Assembly: GCA_035268685.1 (NCBI GenBank)
Contig: DATFKK010000075.1
Location: 1-64,000 of the forward strand
Direction: 5' to 3'
DNA: 64,000 nt
Origin: Candidatus Krumholzibacteriia bacterium
Lineage (GTDB): Bacteria; Krumholzibacteriota; Krumholzibacteriia; JAJRXK01
Of this stretch, positions 16,482 through 25,229 are shown piece by piece (position 1 is the stretch's first letter; each line of letters opens with the position of its first letter). Below the pieces are notes generated by a model. It saw only the letters and a program-made list of their open reading frames with translations. It was not told the DNA's origin and did no database searches. Made by a program: the position numbers and the translations under genes.

Positions 16482-17642
16482 TCAGGCGGCCGTGAAGGTC
16501 GCGGCCGCGCCCATTCCCCCGCCCACGCACATGGTGGCGAGGCCCTTCTCCTGTCCGGTGCGCTCGAGGTGGTGGAGCAGGGTGACGACGAGGCGCGCGC
16601 CGCTGCATCCCAGCGGATGGCCCAGCGCGATCGCTCCGCCGTTGGGATTGACCTTCTCCTGGTCGAGGCCGAGTTCGCGGATCACCGCGAGCGACTGGGC
16701 GGCGAAGGCCTCGTTCAGCTCGACGGTCTCGACGTCGTCCTGTGACCAGCCCGCCTTCTCGAGCGCCTTCGGCACCGCAGCCACCGGTCCGATGCCCATG
16801 ATCTCGGGCGGGACGCCGGCGGCGGCGTAGCTGTGCATGCTGCCCAGGGGCTCGAGGCCCAGCTCTTTCATCACCGACTCGCGCATCAGCAGCACGGCGG
16901 CCGCGCCGTCGGTGAGCGGTGAACTGTTGCCGGCGGTAACCGTGCCGCCCTGGCGGAACACGGGCTTCAGTCCGGACAGCACGTCCATGCTGGTGTCGGC
17001 GCGCGGGCCCTCGTCGCGTTCGTGGACGTCGTTCTCGATCCCGGTGACCGCGTCGAGCGGGTAGGGGATGCGTTCCTCGGACCAGGCGCCGCTCTCCTCG
17101 GCGGCCAGCGCCTTGCGGTGGCTGGCCAGGGCGAAGGTGTCCTGGTCCTCGCGGCTGATCTCGTGGCGGTCGACCAGGTTCTCGGCCGTGAGTCCCATGC
17201 CCAGGTACATGTCGGGATGATGCTCGGTCAGGTTCAGGTTCGGCGTGAACGAGTGCCCGCCCATGGGGATCATGGTCATGCTCTCGGTCCCGGTGGCGAC
17301 GATCACGTCGGCCACGCCGGTGGCGATCTTGGCGTGGGCGGTGGCCACGGCTTCGAGCCCCGACGCGCACCAGCGGTTGAGCTGCATGCCGGGAACGGAG
17401 TCGGGCAGCCCGGCGAGTTGGGCGACCACGCGTCCCAGGTTGTAGCCCTGCTCGGCCTCGGGGAAGGCGGTGGCGGCGATCAGGTCGTCCACGCGCTCGG
17501 GGGCCAGGGCCTCGTTCCGCTGCAGCAGGGTGCGGACGAGGAAGGCGGTCATGTCGTCGGGACGCACGCCGGCCAGACGGCCCTTCCTGCTGCGCCCCAT
17601 CGGGGTGCGGATGGCGTCGACGATGTACACGGCTTCGGTCAT
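16482..17642 (-). CDS. fadA: Acetyl-CoA acyltransferase (3-ketoacyl-CoA thiolase)
   Basis: A 386-residue thiolase that cleaves 3-ketoacyl-CoA with CoA to release acetyl-CoA. The acylated cysteine is in [10 protein letters not shown] near residue 90, the base histidine in [14 protein letters not shown], and the second cysteine in CVGGGMG near the C-terminus. The complete set makes it catalytically competent. Degradative function is favoured over biosynthetic because it lies between the multifunctional FadN-type protein and acyl-CoA dehydrogenase in one operon, with spacers of 26 and 23 bases. The ATG start is at 17642. Confidence 0.93.
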   Translation of the reverse strand: MTEAVYIVDAIRTPMGRSRKGRLAGVRPDDMTAFLVRTLLQRNEALAPERVDDLIAATAFPEAEQGYNLGRVVAQLAGLPDSVPGMQLNRWCASGLEAVATAHAKIATGVADVIVATGTESMTMIPMGGHSFTPNLNLTEHHPDMYLGMGLTAENLVDRHEISREDQDTFALASHRKALAAEESGAWSEERIPYPLDAVTGIENDVHERDEGPRADTSMDVLSGLKPVFRQGGTVTAGNSSPLTDGAAAVLLMRESVMKELGLEPLGSMHSYAAAGVPPEIMGIGPVAAVPKALEKAGWSQDDVETVELNEAFAAQSLAVIRELGLDQEKVNPNGGAIALGHPLGCSGARLVVTLLHHLERTGQEKGLATMCVGGGMGAAATFTAA

Positions 17643-17668
17643 CGGATTCGTCTCTCCCTCGTGGGTTC

Positions 17669-20074
17669 TCAGTTCCGCAGCGGCTTGCCCTTCTGGAGCA
17701 TGTGCTGGATCCGTTCGAGCGACTTGCGTTCGCCGCACAGCGACAGGAAGGCCTCGCGTTCGAGGTCGAGCATCTGCTGTTCGCTGACGATGCGCGGGTT
17801 CGGACCGCTCTTGTGCGCCCCGCCCGAGAGGATGTGGCCGATCTTGCGGCCGATCAGCGCGTCGTGATCGGAGATGTAGCGGCCGGCGTGGAAGTTGTGC
17901 AGGCCGACCTCGACCAGCGCGAGGGTGTCGGCCCCGCCGACGGGGATCTCCCGGCGCAGCGCCGGCGGCGTGTAGCCGGACCCGGCCAGGGCCAGGGCCT
18001 CGTCCTTGGCGGTCTGCAGGAGGTGGTCACGGTTGAAGGCGATCACGTCGCGGTCGCGCAGGAAGCCCAGGTCGCGGGCCTCGTGGGCGCTGGTGCTCAC
18101 CTTGGCCATGCCGATCACCTCGAAGGCCGCGCGGGCGGCCTTGCGTGGATCGGCGTCGGGGCCGAGGGCGTCGAGCTTGCGCAGGTACAGCTCCTTGGTC
18201 CCACCGCCGGCGGGGACCAGCCCCACTCCGCCCTCGACCAGACCGCAGTACAGCTCCGCCGCCGCGACCACGCGATCGCCGTGCAGCGTCACCTCGCAGC
18301 CGCCGCCGAGGGTGAGTGAGAAGGGCGCGATCACCACCGGTCGCGCGCAGGTGCGCAGCGACGTGGTCATACGCTGGAACTGACGGATCATGATGTCGAT
18401 CTCGTCGAACTCGCCCTCCAGTGCGGCCATGAGCAGCAGCGCGAGGTTCGCGCCGGCGCTGAAGTGCTGGCCGTCGTTGCCCACGACCAGGCCCACGCCG
18501 TGGCGCTCGACGTGGTCGACGGCCTGCAGCGTCATCTGCACGCTGTCGCCGCCGAGGGAGTTCATCTTCGAGTGGAACTCCAGGCCGAAGACCCCGTCGC
18601 CGAGGTCCCAGAGCGAGGCACCGGCGTTGCCGGTGACCTTCTCCGGACCGGTCGGCGTCTCGCGCAGCGTGAGCACGCCCGGGCGCGGTGGCACCGGACG
18701 CGTGCCCTCGCCGCCGAGGTCGAGGACGTGCGGGCCGGCCTCGGTGTCGACGTAGAAGCGGTCGTTGCCCTCGGCGAGGTGGCTCTTCACCCAGGCGGGA
18801 ACGGTGAGTCCGTCCGACTCCATACGGTCGACCACGCGCTGCACGCCGAGCACGTCCCAGAGTTCGAAGGGGCCGAGGTCCCAGCCGAAGCCCCAGCGCA
18901 TGGCGCGGTCGATCGAGGCGATGTCGTCGGCGATCTCGGCGGCGACCTCGGCCGCGTAGAGCAGCGTGTCACGGGTGATCGCCCACGCGAAGGCGGCGCC
19001 GCGTCCCTTGGCCGCCATCAGCGCACGCAGGCGTTCGTGCAGGTCCTCGACGGGGCGCACCGCGTCGATCTCGCCGAAGCGTGCCTTCGGCTTCGGCGCG
19101 TACTCCATGGTCTCGAGGTCGAGGGCCTCGATCACGCGGCTGCCGTCCTCGGCGCGCGCCTTCCGGTAGAAGCCCGCGCCGGCCTTCTCGCCCACGAGGC
19201 CCTTCTCGACCATCCGTTGCAGCACGGGAGCGGGACGGAAGGTATCGAGTTGCGGATCGTCGGTCGCGCCGTTCACCACGTTCTCGGCCACGTGGAGCAG
19301 GGTGTCGAGACCGACGAGGTCCACGGTGCGGAAGACGGCGCTCTTCGGCCGGCCCATCAGCGGGCCGCTCAGGAAGTCGACCTCGGTCGGATTCAGGCCG
19401 TGCTCGAACATCAGCTCGACGCTACGGAGAACGCCGTAGGTTCCGATGCGGTTCGCCACGAAGTTGGGGCGGTCCTTCGCCACGACCACGCCCTTGCCCA
19501 GGACGTCCTCGCCCAGGCGGGTCAGCGCCTCGATGGCGCCCGCGTCGGTGTCGGGTCCGGGGATGATCTCGAGCAGGTGCATGTAGCGCGGCGGATTGAA
19601 GAAGTGCGTGCCCAGGAAGCGGGGGCGAACGTCCTCGCCCACGAAGCCGGCCAGGGTGGCGATGGGGATGCCGCTGGTGTTGCTGCTGAGCAGGGTGTGC
19701 GGGCCGATCGCGGCGGCCACGCGGCCGAGCAGGGACTCCTTCACGTCGACCCGCTCGACCACGGCCTCGATCACCCAGTCGGTGTCGGCCAGGGCGCCGA
19801 GGTCGTCCTCGAAGTTCCCGGGGCGGATCCGCGCGGTCACCGACCGGTGCACGATCGGCGAGGGCTTGTCCTTCGGCAGGGCCTTCATCGCGTCCAGCAC
19901 GATGGCGTTGCGGACGTCCGGCGCGTCGCCGGGCGCGGAGTCCTTCGCCGGCAGATCGAGCAACAGCACGTCGAGGCCGCAGTTGGCCAGGTGGCCGGCG
20001 ATCGCGCGGCCCATCACGCCGGCGCCCAGCACGGCGGCGCGGCGGAGGACCGGAGGGGTCTGGGATGAATCCAT
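17669..20074 (-). CDS. fadN: 3-hydroxyacyl-CoA dehydrogenase / enoyl-CoA hydratase (FadN type)
   Basis: A bifunctional beta-oxidation enzyme of 801 residues. The N-terminal half is the NAD-dependent 3-hydroxyacyl-CoA dehydrogenase: [17 protein letters not shown] is the Rossmann loop, and [20 protein letters not shown] carries the catalytic histidine. The C-terminal third (about residues 500-700) is crotonase-like, with [11 protein letters not shown] and [11 protein letters not shown]. Domain order dehydrogenase then hydratase matches B. subtilis FadN (YusL), not E. coli FadB. ATG 20074 has GGAG seven bases upstream; GTG 20101 is an in-frame alternative. First gene of the fad operon, divergent from the TetR regulator. 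Confidence 0.92.
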   Translation of the reverse strand: MDSSQTPPVLRRAAVLGAGVMGRAIAGHLANCGLDVLLLDLPAKDSAPGDAPDVRNAIVLDAMKALPKDKPSPIVHRSVTARIRPGNFEDDLGALADTDWVIEAVVERVDVKESLLGRVAAAIGPHTLLSSNTSGIPIATLAGFVGEDVRPRFLGTHFFNPPRYMHLLEIIPGPDTDAGAIEALTRLGEDVLGKGVVVAKDRPNFVANRIGTYGVLRSVELMFEHGLNPTEVDFLSGPLMGRPKSAVFRTVDLVGLDTLLHVAENVVNGATDDPQLDTFRPAPVLQRMVEKGLVGEKAGAGFYRKARAEDGSRVIEALDLETMEYAPKPKARFGEIDAVRPVEDLHERLRALMAAKGRGAAFAWAITRDTLLYAAEVAAEIADDIASIDRAMRWGFGWDLGPFELWDVLGVQRVVDRMESDGLTVPAWVKSHLAEGNDRFYVDTEAGPHVLDLGGEGTRPVPPRPGVLTLRETPTGPEKVTGNAGASLWDLGDGVFGLEFHSKMNSLGGDSVQMTLQAVDHVERHGVGLVVGNDGQHFSAGANLALLLMAALEGEFDEIDIMIRQFQRMTTSLRTCARPVVIAPFSLTLGGGCEVTLHGDRVVAAAELYCGLVEGGVGLVPAGGGTKELYLRKLDALGPDADPRKAARAAFEVIGMAKVSTSAHEARDLGFLRDRDVIAFNRDHLLQTAKDEALALAGSGYTPPALRREIPVGGADTLALVEVGLHNFHAGRYISDHDALIGRKIGHILSGGAHKSGPNPRIVSEQQMLDLEREAFLSLCGERKSLERIQHMLQKGKPLRN

Positions 20075-20202
20075 GTTCAGCTCCGGGACGCGGCGCGACA
20101 CGCCGTCGTCGCAGAATCCGGGGAATTCCTGGAGTTTCGAGGGAGCAACCGGTCATCCGTGCCGAGGACCAGCGACTGGCGGTTGCTCTTGTCTCGCGTT
20201 TC

Positions 20203-20218
20203 ATGAATGATTATTCAT
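20203..20218. promoter_or_regulatory. FadR-type operator
   Basis: ATGAAT-GATT-ATTCAT is a perfect palindrome in the divergent region between fadN and the TetR gene. Most of it matches the B. subtilis FadR box (TGAATGA-N4-TCATTCA): TGAATGA is intact and the right arm begins TTCAT. It covers the -10 of the candidate fadN promoter, as expected for a repressor released by long-chain acyl-CoA. Confidence 0.7.
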
Positions 20219-20235
20219 AATCACGGCGCTGGCAA
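20207..20235 (-). promoter_or_regulatory. Candidate fadN promoter under the operator
   Basis: On the minus strand TTGCCA (20235-20230), 17 bases, AATCAT (20212-20207). The -10 lies entirely within the palindrome, so a bound repressor would block RNA polymerase. Confidence 0.4.
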
Positions 20236-20310
20236 GGGCGGGGTGTGTCGGTGCCGTGAACTCCGGTACCAGTCGCGCCGCGGCTGCTCTCCCGCCCGGG
20301 GAGGACCACC

Positions 20311-20970
20311 ATGGACATCGGTTCCACCTCCGCGCGGGACGCCGCGCGGGACGGCGCGCGGGATCGCCGCCGCGACGAGAAGCGCGAGCGCATCCTGGCC
20401 GGCGCGATCGAGGCCTTCGCCGCCCACGGCTTCCACCGCGCGCGGGTGAGCGACGTGGCCAAGGCCGCCGGCGTGGCCGACGGCACGATCTACCTCTACT
20501 TCGAGAACAAGGACGAGCTGCTCGCGCGGATCTTCGAGCAGACGCTCGATCGCTTCTGGGAGCGCGGCGAGGCCTATGTCTACGGCGTCGAGGCTGCCGA
20601 CGAGCAGCTGGGTCGCCTGGTCGAGCTGCACCTGAAGTTCCTGGGCGAGAACCGGAATCTGGCGGCCGTCTTCCAGGTCGACCTGCGCCACAGCCCGCAC
20701 TTCCTGGGCGACGTCAGCCGACGGATCTTCCGGCGCCATCTGGACGAGCTCGGCGCCATGATCGAACGCGGGCAGGAGCAGGGCGTCTTCGCCGACGACG
20801 TGCCCCCGGCCGAGGCGGCCAAGCTGGTGTTCGGAGCGATCGATCAGCTCGTGACGAGCTGGGTGCTCAGTCGTCGGAACTATCGACTGGAGTCGATGGC
20901 CCCGGTCGCCCAGCGTTTCGTGCTGCGGTCGCTGGGGGCCGAGCCCCGGTCCGACGGCCCGGAATCGTGA
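20311..20970 (+). CDS. fadR: TetR-family regulator, FadR type
   Basis: A 219-residue transcription factor. After a basic N-terminal arm, residues about 26-72 form the TetR helix-turn-helix (ILAGAIEAFAAHGFHRARVS, then VAKAAGVADGTIYLYFENKDELL). The C-terminal part resembles the ligand domain of B. subtilis FadR/YsiA (LKFLGENRNLAAVFQVDLRHS), which binds long-chain acyl-CoA and then releases DNA. Its gene stands divergently from fadN with a FadR-like palindrome between them, so control of the fad operon and of itself is the natural inference. ATG 20311 is preceded by GGGAGGA with suitable spacing. Confidence 0.85.
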   Translation: MDIGSTSARDAARDGARDRRRDEKRERILAGAIEAFAAHGFHRARVSDVAKAAGVADGTIYLYFENKDELLARIFEQTLDRFWERGEAYVYGVEAADEQLGRLVELHLKFLGENRNLAAVFQVDLRHSPHFLGDVSRRIFRRHLDELGAMIERGQEQGVFADDVPPAEAAKLVFGAIDQLVTSWVLSRRNYRLESMAPVAQRFVLRSLGAEPRSDGPES

Positions 20971-21067
20971 ACCGATTCACGAGGTCGAGAGGGGTCGTCG
21001 GCGTCCGTGGGCTTCTGTATCCTTGGTGTCGACGCCCCGTTCGACGCACCTCCCGCCGGGAGTCCAC

Positions 21068-22534
21068 ATGACCACGAAGACGACGTCGATCCTCTCGCTC
21101 GGTGCGGTCGCGCTGCTGGCGGTGGTGCCGGTGCACGCCCAGACCGCGGCGTCGCTCGACGACCTGGCCCTGATCGAGCAGGTCGATGCGGCTCTGCACG
21201 GCGGGGGCGAGACCCCCGAGCAGCCGGTGCGCTGTCTGTTCCCGCACTTGATGGAGATGGAGGCGCGCGGTCTGGCCGTGGCAGCCCTGGAGCCCGTGCT
21301 GGAGCGGGCGACGCTCCTGGAGTACCCGACGCCCGAGGGGCACTTCGTGATCCAGTACTGGAACGACGGTCGCGACGCACTGCCCGACAGCACCGACGCC
21401 GACGCCAATGGCGTTCCCGACTACGTGGAATGGGTGGCCGAGGCCATGGAGGAGAGCTACCAGCGCGAGGTGGTGGAACTGGGCTTTCCGTTTCCCACGG
21501 GCGGCCGTTACGTCGTCCGTCTCAAGAGTCTCTTCGGTGGCACCTACGGCCTCACCCGTCCCTTCCAGACCAGCTTCTTCGCGGGCACTTTCATCGAGAT
21601 CAACAACGACTTCGAGAGCTTCTACCGCAGCTTCCCCGACCTGACGAACGACGATCCCGACGGATTGATCCGGGGTGCCATCCGCGTGACGGCGGCCCAC
21701 GAGTTCAAGCACGCGATCCAACTGGCCGAGGACTGGAACATCGATTCGCCACACACGCAGTGGTTCGAGGTCGACGCCGTGTGGATGGAGGAAGTCGTCT
21801 ACGACGGGGTGAACGACTACTACAACTACATCCGCAACTCCGGGTCGCCCTTCACGTCGCCGAGTCTCTCGATGCTGAACACTGCCTCGTACGAGGACGC
21901 GACCTGGCAGATGTTCCTCGAGCAGGAGTACGGCGTCGACTTCATGCTCGACCTGAGCGAGCGGCGTGCGACCTTGCGCGACGAGTTCTTCCCCTTCGCC
22001 TACGAGAACGTGGCCGCGGACCGGCAACTCGTGTGGTCGGACGTCTGGCGTCGCCATGCCCTGTACAACTACCTGACCGCGGACCGGGCGGCGCAGAGCT
22101 TCGGCTTCACCGAGGCCGCACACTATCCTCGGGCGCCGGTCGACTCGATCCCCGCGCTGCCCCACACCGAGGAAGGGAAACTCCTGGCCCCCTGGGCCAA
22201 CCGTTTCCACGAGTTCGACAACTCGGCCGGTGACGCGTCGGGAGAGCTCCGCGTGGTCTTCGACGCCGAGAACCACGGGGACTGGGGCCTGAGTGTGGTC
22301 CTGCAGAACGAGACGGTGACGCACGTGGTCCCGCTGTCCTACGACGCCCGACCGGACACCTTCGCGATCCTGGGCTTCGACGTGGTGGACTTCGAGCGCG
22401 TGGGCCTCGTGGTGGGCAATGGTCGCACCGCGATGACGACCTCGCCCGCGGACACCTACACGTTCAGCGTCGAACTCGACGATTCCGTCCGCGCCGAGCC
22501 GTCCTCGTTCGGGAGCCTCAAGGCTCGTTACTGA
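21068..22534 (+). CDS. Secreted putative zinc metalloprotease (MXAN_6640-like)
   Basis: A 488-residue secreted protein with a signal peptide ending near VHAQ at residue 25. The zinc site is AAHEFKHAIQLAEDW (HExxH) at about residue 218, and a plausible third ligand is the glutamate in VWMEEVVYDGVNDYYNYI some 30 residues later. Upstream, DADANGVPDYVEWVAEAME is an EF-hand-like calcium motif often seen in these proteins. The overall pattern matches the MXAN_6640 family of putative metalloproteases. The C-terminal part is beta-rich without a recognisable sorting domain. ATG 21068 has GGGAG upstream; the in-frame ATG 21023 would bury the signal peptide. Confidence 0.78.
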   Translation: MTTKTTSILSLGAVALLAVVPVHAQTAASLDDLALIEQVDAALHGGGETPEQPVRCLFPHLMEMEARGLAVAALEPVLERATLLEYPTPEGHFVIQYWNDGRDALPDSTDADANGVPDYVEWVAEAMEESYQREVVELGFPFPTGGRYVVRLKSLFGGTYGLTRPFQTSFFAGTFIEINNDFESFYRSFPDLTNDDPDGLIRGAIRVTAAHEFKHAIQLAEDWNIDSPHTQWFEVDAVWMEEVVYDGVNDYYNYIRNSGSPFTSPSLSMLNTASYEDATWQMFLEQEYGVDFMLDLSERRATLRDEFFPFAYENVAADRQLVWSDVWRRHALYNYLTADRAAQSFGFTEAAHYPRAPVDSIPALPHTEEGKLLAPWANRFHEFDNSAGDASGELRVVFDAENHGDWGLSVVLQNETVTHVVPLSYDARPDTFAILGFDVVDFERVGLVVGNGRTAMTTSPADTYTFSVELDDSVRAEPSSFGSLKARY

Positions 22535-22550
22535 TCCGACCGGTCCCGCG

Positions 22551-22633
22551 ACAACAGAATTCCAGACCCTCACAACAGGCCGCACAACACGATGTGTTGT
22601 GAGGTGCAGTGTTGCACAACAATCAATGTTGTG
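22551..22633. repeat. Cluster of ACAAC / GTTGT inverted repeats
   Basis: Two palindromes stand close together: CACAACAC-GAT-GTGTTGTG (22583-22601) and CACAACA-ATCAA-TGTTGTG (22615-22633). Two further ACAAC copies lie at 22551-22555 and 22572-22576. The core arms are the same in every copy, which suggests binding sites for one dimeric protein or a pair of RNA hairpins. Confidence 0.6.
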
Positions 22634-23046
22634 TGTCGTGTCACATCTCTGGTGTGCATCGGCGTGAAGTGACTGTGAAAAAGAGACTTGAAGGAGTTTT
22701 CGGGGTGGCGGAAGCAGTGGCATTGTGGTTGCGTATGGGTCGTCGCGAGGGCGGGATCTGGGCGAGGATCCCGACTCTCGATCCGAAGACCGGAGTTGGC
22801 GAGCTCCCCTTCGGAACGACACCCGATCGCCGAGGCAAGGCGGCGTCCCCCGGGCCCTCCCCATCGGAGGCCAAGGGTGGAGGCGCCGGGCGAATCGGGG
22901 AACAGCGAACGGGTTCCGGGGAGTTGGCGAGCTCCTCGAAGGTCCCGCCCGGGACCGCGGAACCCGCCGCCGACGATGCCGCAGCCGGTCTTGGCGAGAG
23001 ACCGGTCGGCGACGGGCTCCGGCCCGAGGAACATCGTCGGCACGAT

Positions 23047-23078
23047 ACGGGGCGCCCTTGGCGAGAGGGGCGCCCCGT
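23047..23078 (-). terminator. Terminator-like hairpin after the sigma-54 activator gene
   Basis: ACGGGGCGCCC (23047-23057) and GGGCGCCCCGT (23068-23078) form a perfect 11-pair stem with a 10-base loop, 26 bases past the leftward stop codon. There is no T tract. Confidence 0.6.
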
Positions 23079-23104
23079 CAACGTTTCCCCCCGACGGTCT
23101 CCGC

Positions 23105-25108
23105 TCAGCGTTGCTCGGCGGGCGGTACCGGTTCGGTCAGGCCGCGCTGGATCCAGGCGCCTCCGAGATCGCCGAGCCTCCGGACCGCGTCGCGGTAGTC
23201 CCCGGGGAGTCGTGGAAAGGCGCGGTGCGGCTCCCCGCGCTCGGCGGCCAGGGCCAGGCGTTCGATCACGCGACGTACGCGACGGGCTGCCCGATGGCGG
23301 GCGAGGTTCGACCCCGCGAGACGTTCGACCGCGCCCGACAGACCGCCTTCCTCCAGGAAGGCCTGCAGGATCTCGCCATCGAGGTAGTGGCTCATCTGCG
23401 CCCGGTCGACCACGGCCACGTCCTCACCCTCGAGCTTGCGCGCGCGGAGCCTCCGGCTCGCCTCGAGCAGGTTGAACGAGGACTGCCGCCACGCCTGCAC
23501 CACCTGGGCGCCGGCGTCGAGACCGGCCGGCGAGTCGGGGAAGACACTCCGCACCGGCAGGACGTGGTCGTGACCCCGCGGCGGCCCGGACGCAGAGGGG
23601 CCGCCGTCGGTCGGTCCTCCCGGCTCCTCGACGTCGAGGGAGGTCTGGCCTCCGGGATGGATGTTCATGCTCCGGAAGACGTCGTGCAGTGCCGTGAGCG
23701 TCACCCGCCCCGTGGTGCGGCTGCGAATGGCCAGCGCCTCGGCCATGTTCTGCAGCTCGCGCACGTTGCCCGGGAAGGGGTAACGGTTCAGCTCGGCGAA
23801 GACCTCGGGGTCGACGTCCGGCGGGTCACGCTCCTCGTCGACGAAGAAGCCCTTCAGGAAGGCGCGCGTCAGGACCTCGACGTCTCCTTCGCGCTCGCGC
23901 AGAGGGGGTAGACGCACCGGGAACACCTGGATCCGGAAGAACAGGTCCTTGCGGAAGCGCCCCTCGCGCACCGCGGCTCGGAGGTCGACGTTCGTGGCCG
24001 CGATCACGCGGACGTCGACCGAATGCTGTTTCTCCCCGCCCACCGGCCGGAATTTGCCCTCCTGCAGGACGCGCAACAGCCGTGTCTGACTGTTCAGGGT
24101 CATGTCGCCGATCTCGTCGAGGAAGATCGTCCCGTGGTGGGCCAGATCGAAGGCGCCGCGCCGGTCGCGGACGGCACCGGTGAATGCGCCTCGCATGTGG
24201 CCGAACAGTTCGCTCTCGATCAGCTCCCGCGGGATCGACGAGCAGTCCACGATCTCGAGCGGACCCTTGCGCCGCCGGCTGAGCTCGTGGATCGCCTTGG
24301 CCACGAGCTCCTTGCCCGTCCCGCTCTCGCCCTGGATCAGGATCGTGGCCCGGCTGTCGGCGAACTCGACGAGGTCGCGGAAGAGTTCGAGCATCGCCGG
24401 GCTCTCGCCCACGATCCGGCGGAGTGGGGGGTGCTCCAGTCGAAGCTGCCGCAGGTCGAGGTTGTCCCCCTCGTCGCGGCCCCGTGCGCGGGGGATGCCC
24501 GCGGCCCTGCCGCTCTGGACCCGCTCCGGCACCAGGTGGGGCGCCCGTTCGAGCGCCAGCACGTAGAGTTCGGCCAGGCTCGCGAACAGTTCGAGATCCC
24601 GCGCGGCGTAGCCCTCGGCGAACAGACGCCGGCCGAGGACCAGGAACCCGAGCAGCCCCTCGCGTCCGGCGAGCGGGCACACGACATCGGCGTCGAGCTG
24701 GGTGAGGGCATCGGCGAACTGCTGGAGGAACAGACTCGTCGCGCCGCCGGTGAGCACTTCGTCGGTCCGGACCGGGCGCGGTGCCGGTTCCTCGCGGAAG
24801 GCCTCGAGCAGCGAGCGCGACATCCGCAGACGCAATCGGGGTTCGGGGTCGAGCCCGAGCTGGTTGCCCAGCACGAGGTGGTCGCCGTCGCGCAACAGGA
24901 CGCACGCACTTCCGGCACCGAGCACGCCGATCGCCGACAGCAGCACGCGGCGTGCGACGTCGTCGGCATCTCGGGCGCGGAGCAGTTCGCGACTCGTCTC
25001 CACGAGCGTCAACAGCTCGAAGAGCTTCGCCTGGAGCTCGTCCCGGTCCATCTCGGCGAAGTCGAGGTACTCGCCGGCGAAGGGGACTTCGTCGTCGTGG
25101 GTTCCCAT
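23105..25108 (-). CDS. Sigma-54-dependent transcriptional activator with GAF-like domain
   Basis: A 667-residue enhancer-binding protein. Residues about 20-190 look like a GAF-type sensory domain. The AAA+ domain follows, with Walker A GESGTGKE near residue 258, the sigma-54-contacting loop GAFTGA near 305, and Walker B FLDEIGDM near 330, so it should work with sigma-54 RNA polymerase. After the AAA+ domain comes a Pro/Gly-rich linker, then a diverged Fis-like helix-turn-helix (FNLLEASRRL...DRAQMSHYL, with an apparent insertion between its helices), and a further helical tail of about 90 residues. The ligand and target promoters are unknown; no -24/-12 site is obvious in the window. Confidence 0.87.
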   Translation of the reverse strand: MGTHDDEVPFAGEYLDFAEMDRDELQAKLFELLTLVETSRELLRARDADDVARRVLLSAIGVLGAGSACVLLRDGDHLVLGNQLGLDPEPRLRLRMSRSLLEAFREEPAPRPVRTDEVLTGGATSLFLQQFADALTQLDADVVCPLAGREGLLGFLVLGRRLFAEGYAARDLELFASLAELYVLALERAPHLVPERVQSGRAAGIPRARGRDEGDNLDLRQLRLEHPPLRRIVGESPAMLELFRDLVEFADSRATILIQGESGTGKELVAKAIHELSRRRKGPLEIVDCSSIPRELIESELFGHMRGAFTGAVRDRRGAFDLAHHGTIFLDEIGDMTLNSQTRLLRVLQEGKFRPVGGEKQHSVDVRVIAATNVDLRAAVREGRFRKDLFFRIQVFPVRLPPLREREGDVEVLTRAFLKGFFVDEERDPPDVDPEVFAELNRYPFPGNVRELQNMAEALAIRSRTTGRVTLTALHDVFRSMNIHPGGQTSLDVEEPGGPTDGGPSASGPPRGHDHVLPVRSVFPDSPAGLDAGAQVVQAWRQSSFNLLEASRRLRARKLEGEDVAVVDRAQMSHYLDGEILQAFLEEGGLSGAVERLAGSNLARHRAARRVRRVIERLALAAERGEPHRAFPRLPGDYRDAVRRLGDLGGAWIQRGLTEPVPPAEQR

Positions 25109-25229
25109 GCGCGGCAGGCTAGCACCGGCCGGCCCCGGGGGCCACGTCGGAGCCTTCCGGCGGTGGTGGGGCCCGGATCCGGCTGGTAGACTGTTCCGCC
25201 TGTCGTGACCCTCACCGCCGGGATCGTCC

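Larger units (their letters stand above)
22535..23104. other. Intergenic region with repeats, converging genes
   Basis: A 570-base gap between the ends of two converging genes. It contains a cluster of ACAAC/GTTGT repeats (22551-22633), an A/G-rich stretch (about 22670-22700) with AAGGAG followed by GTG at 22705, and a terminator-like hairpin (23047-23078). The frame opened by that GTG has no recognisable similarity and runs through the hairpin, so I do not call a gene. Confidence 0.5.

Noticed and set aside
14380-16830. An 816-codon plus-strand frame
   Set aside because: It is antisense to fadE and fadA and reads as His/Glu/Leu/Val-rich filler without domains.
22609-23475. A plus-strand frame starting in the repeat region
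   Set aside because: It runs through a terminator-like hairpin into the antisense of the sigma-54 activator, and its predicted protein is low complexity.
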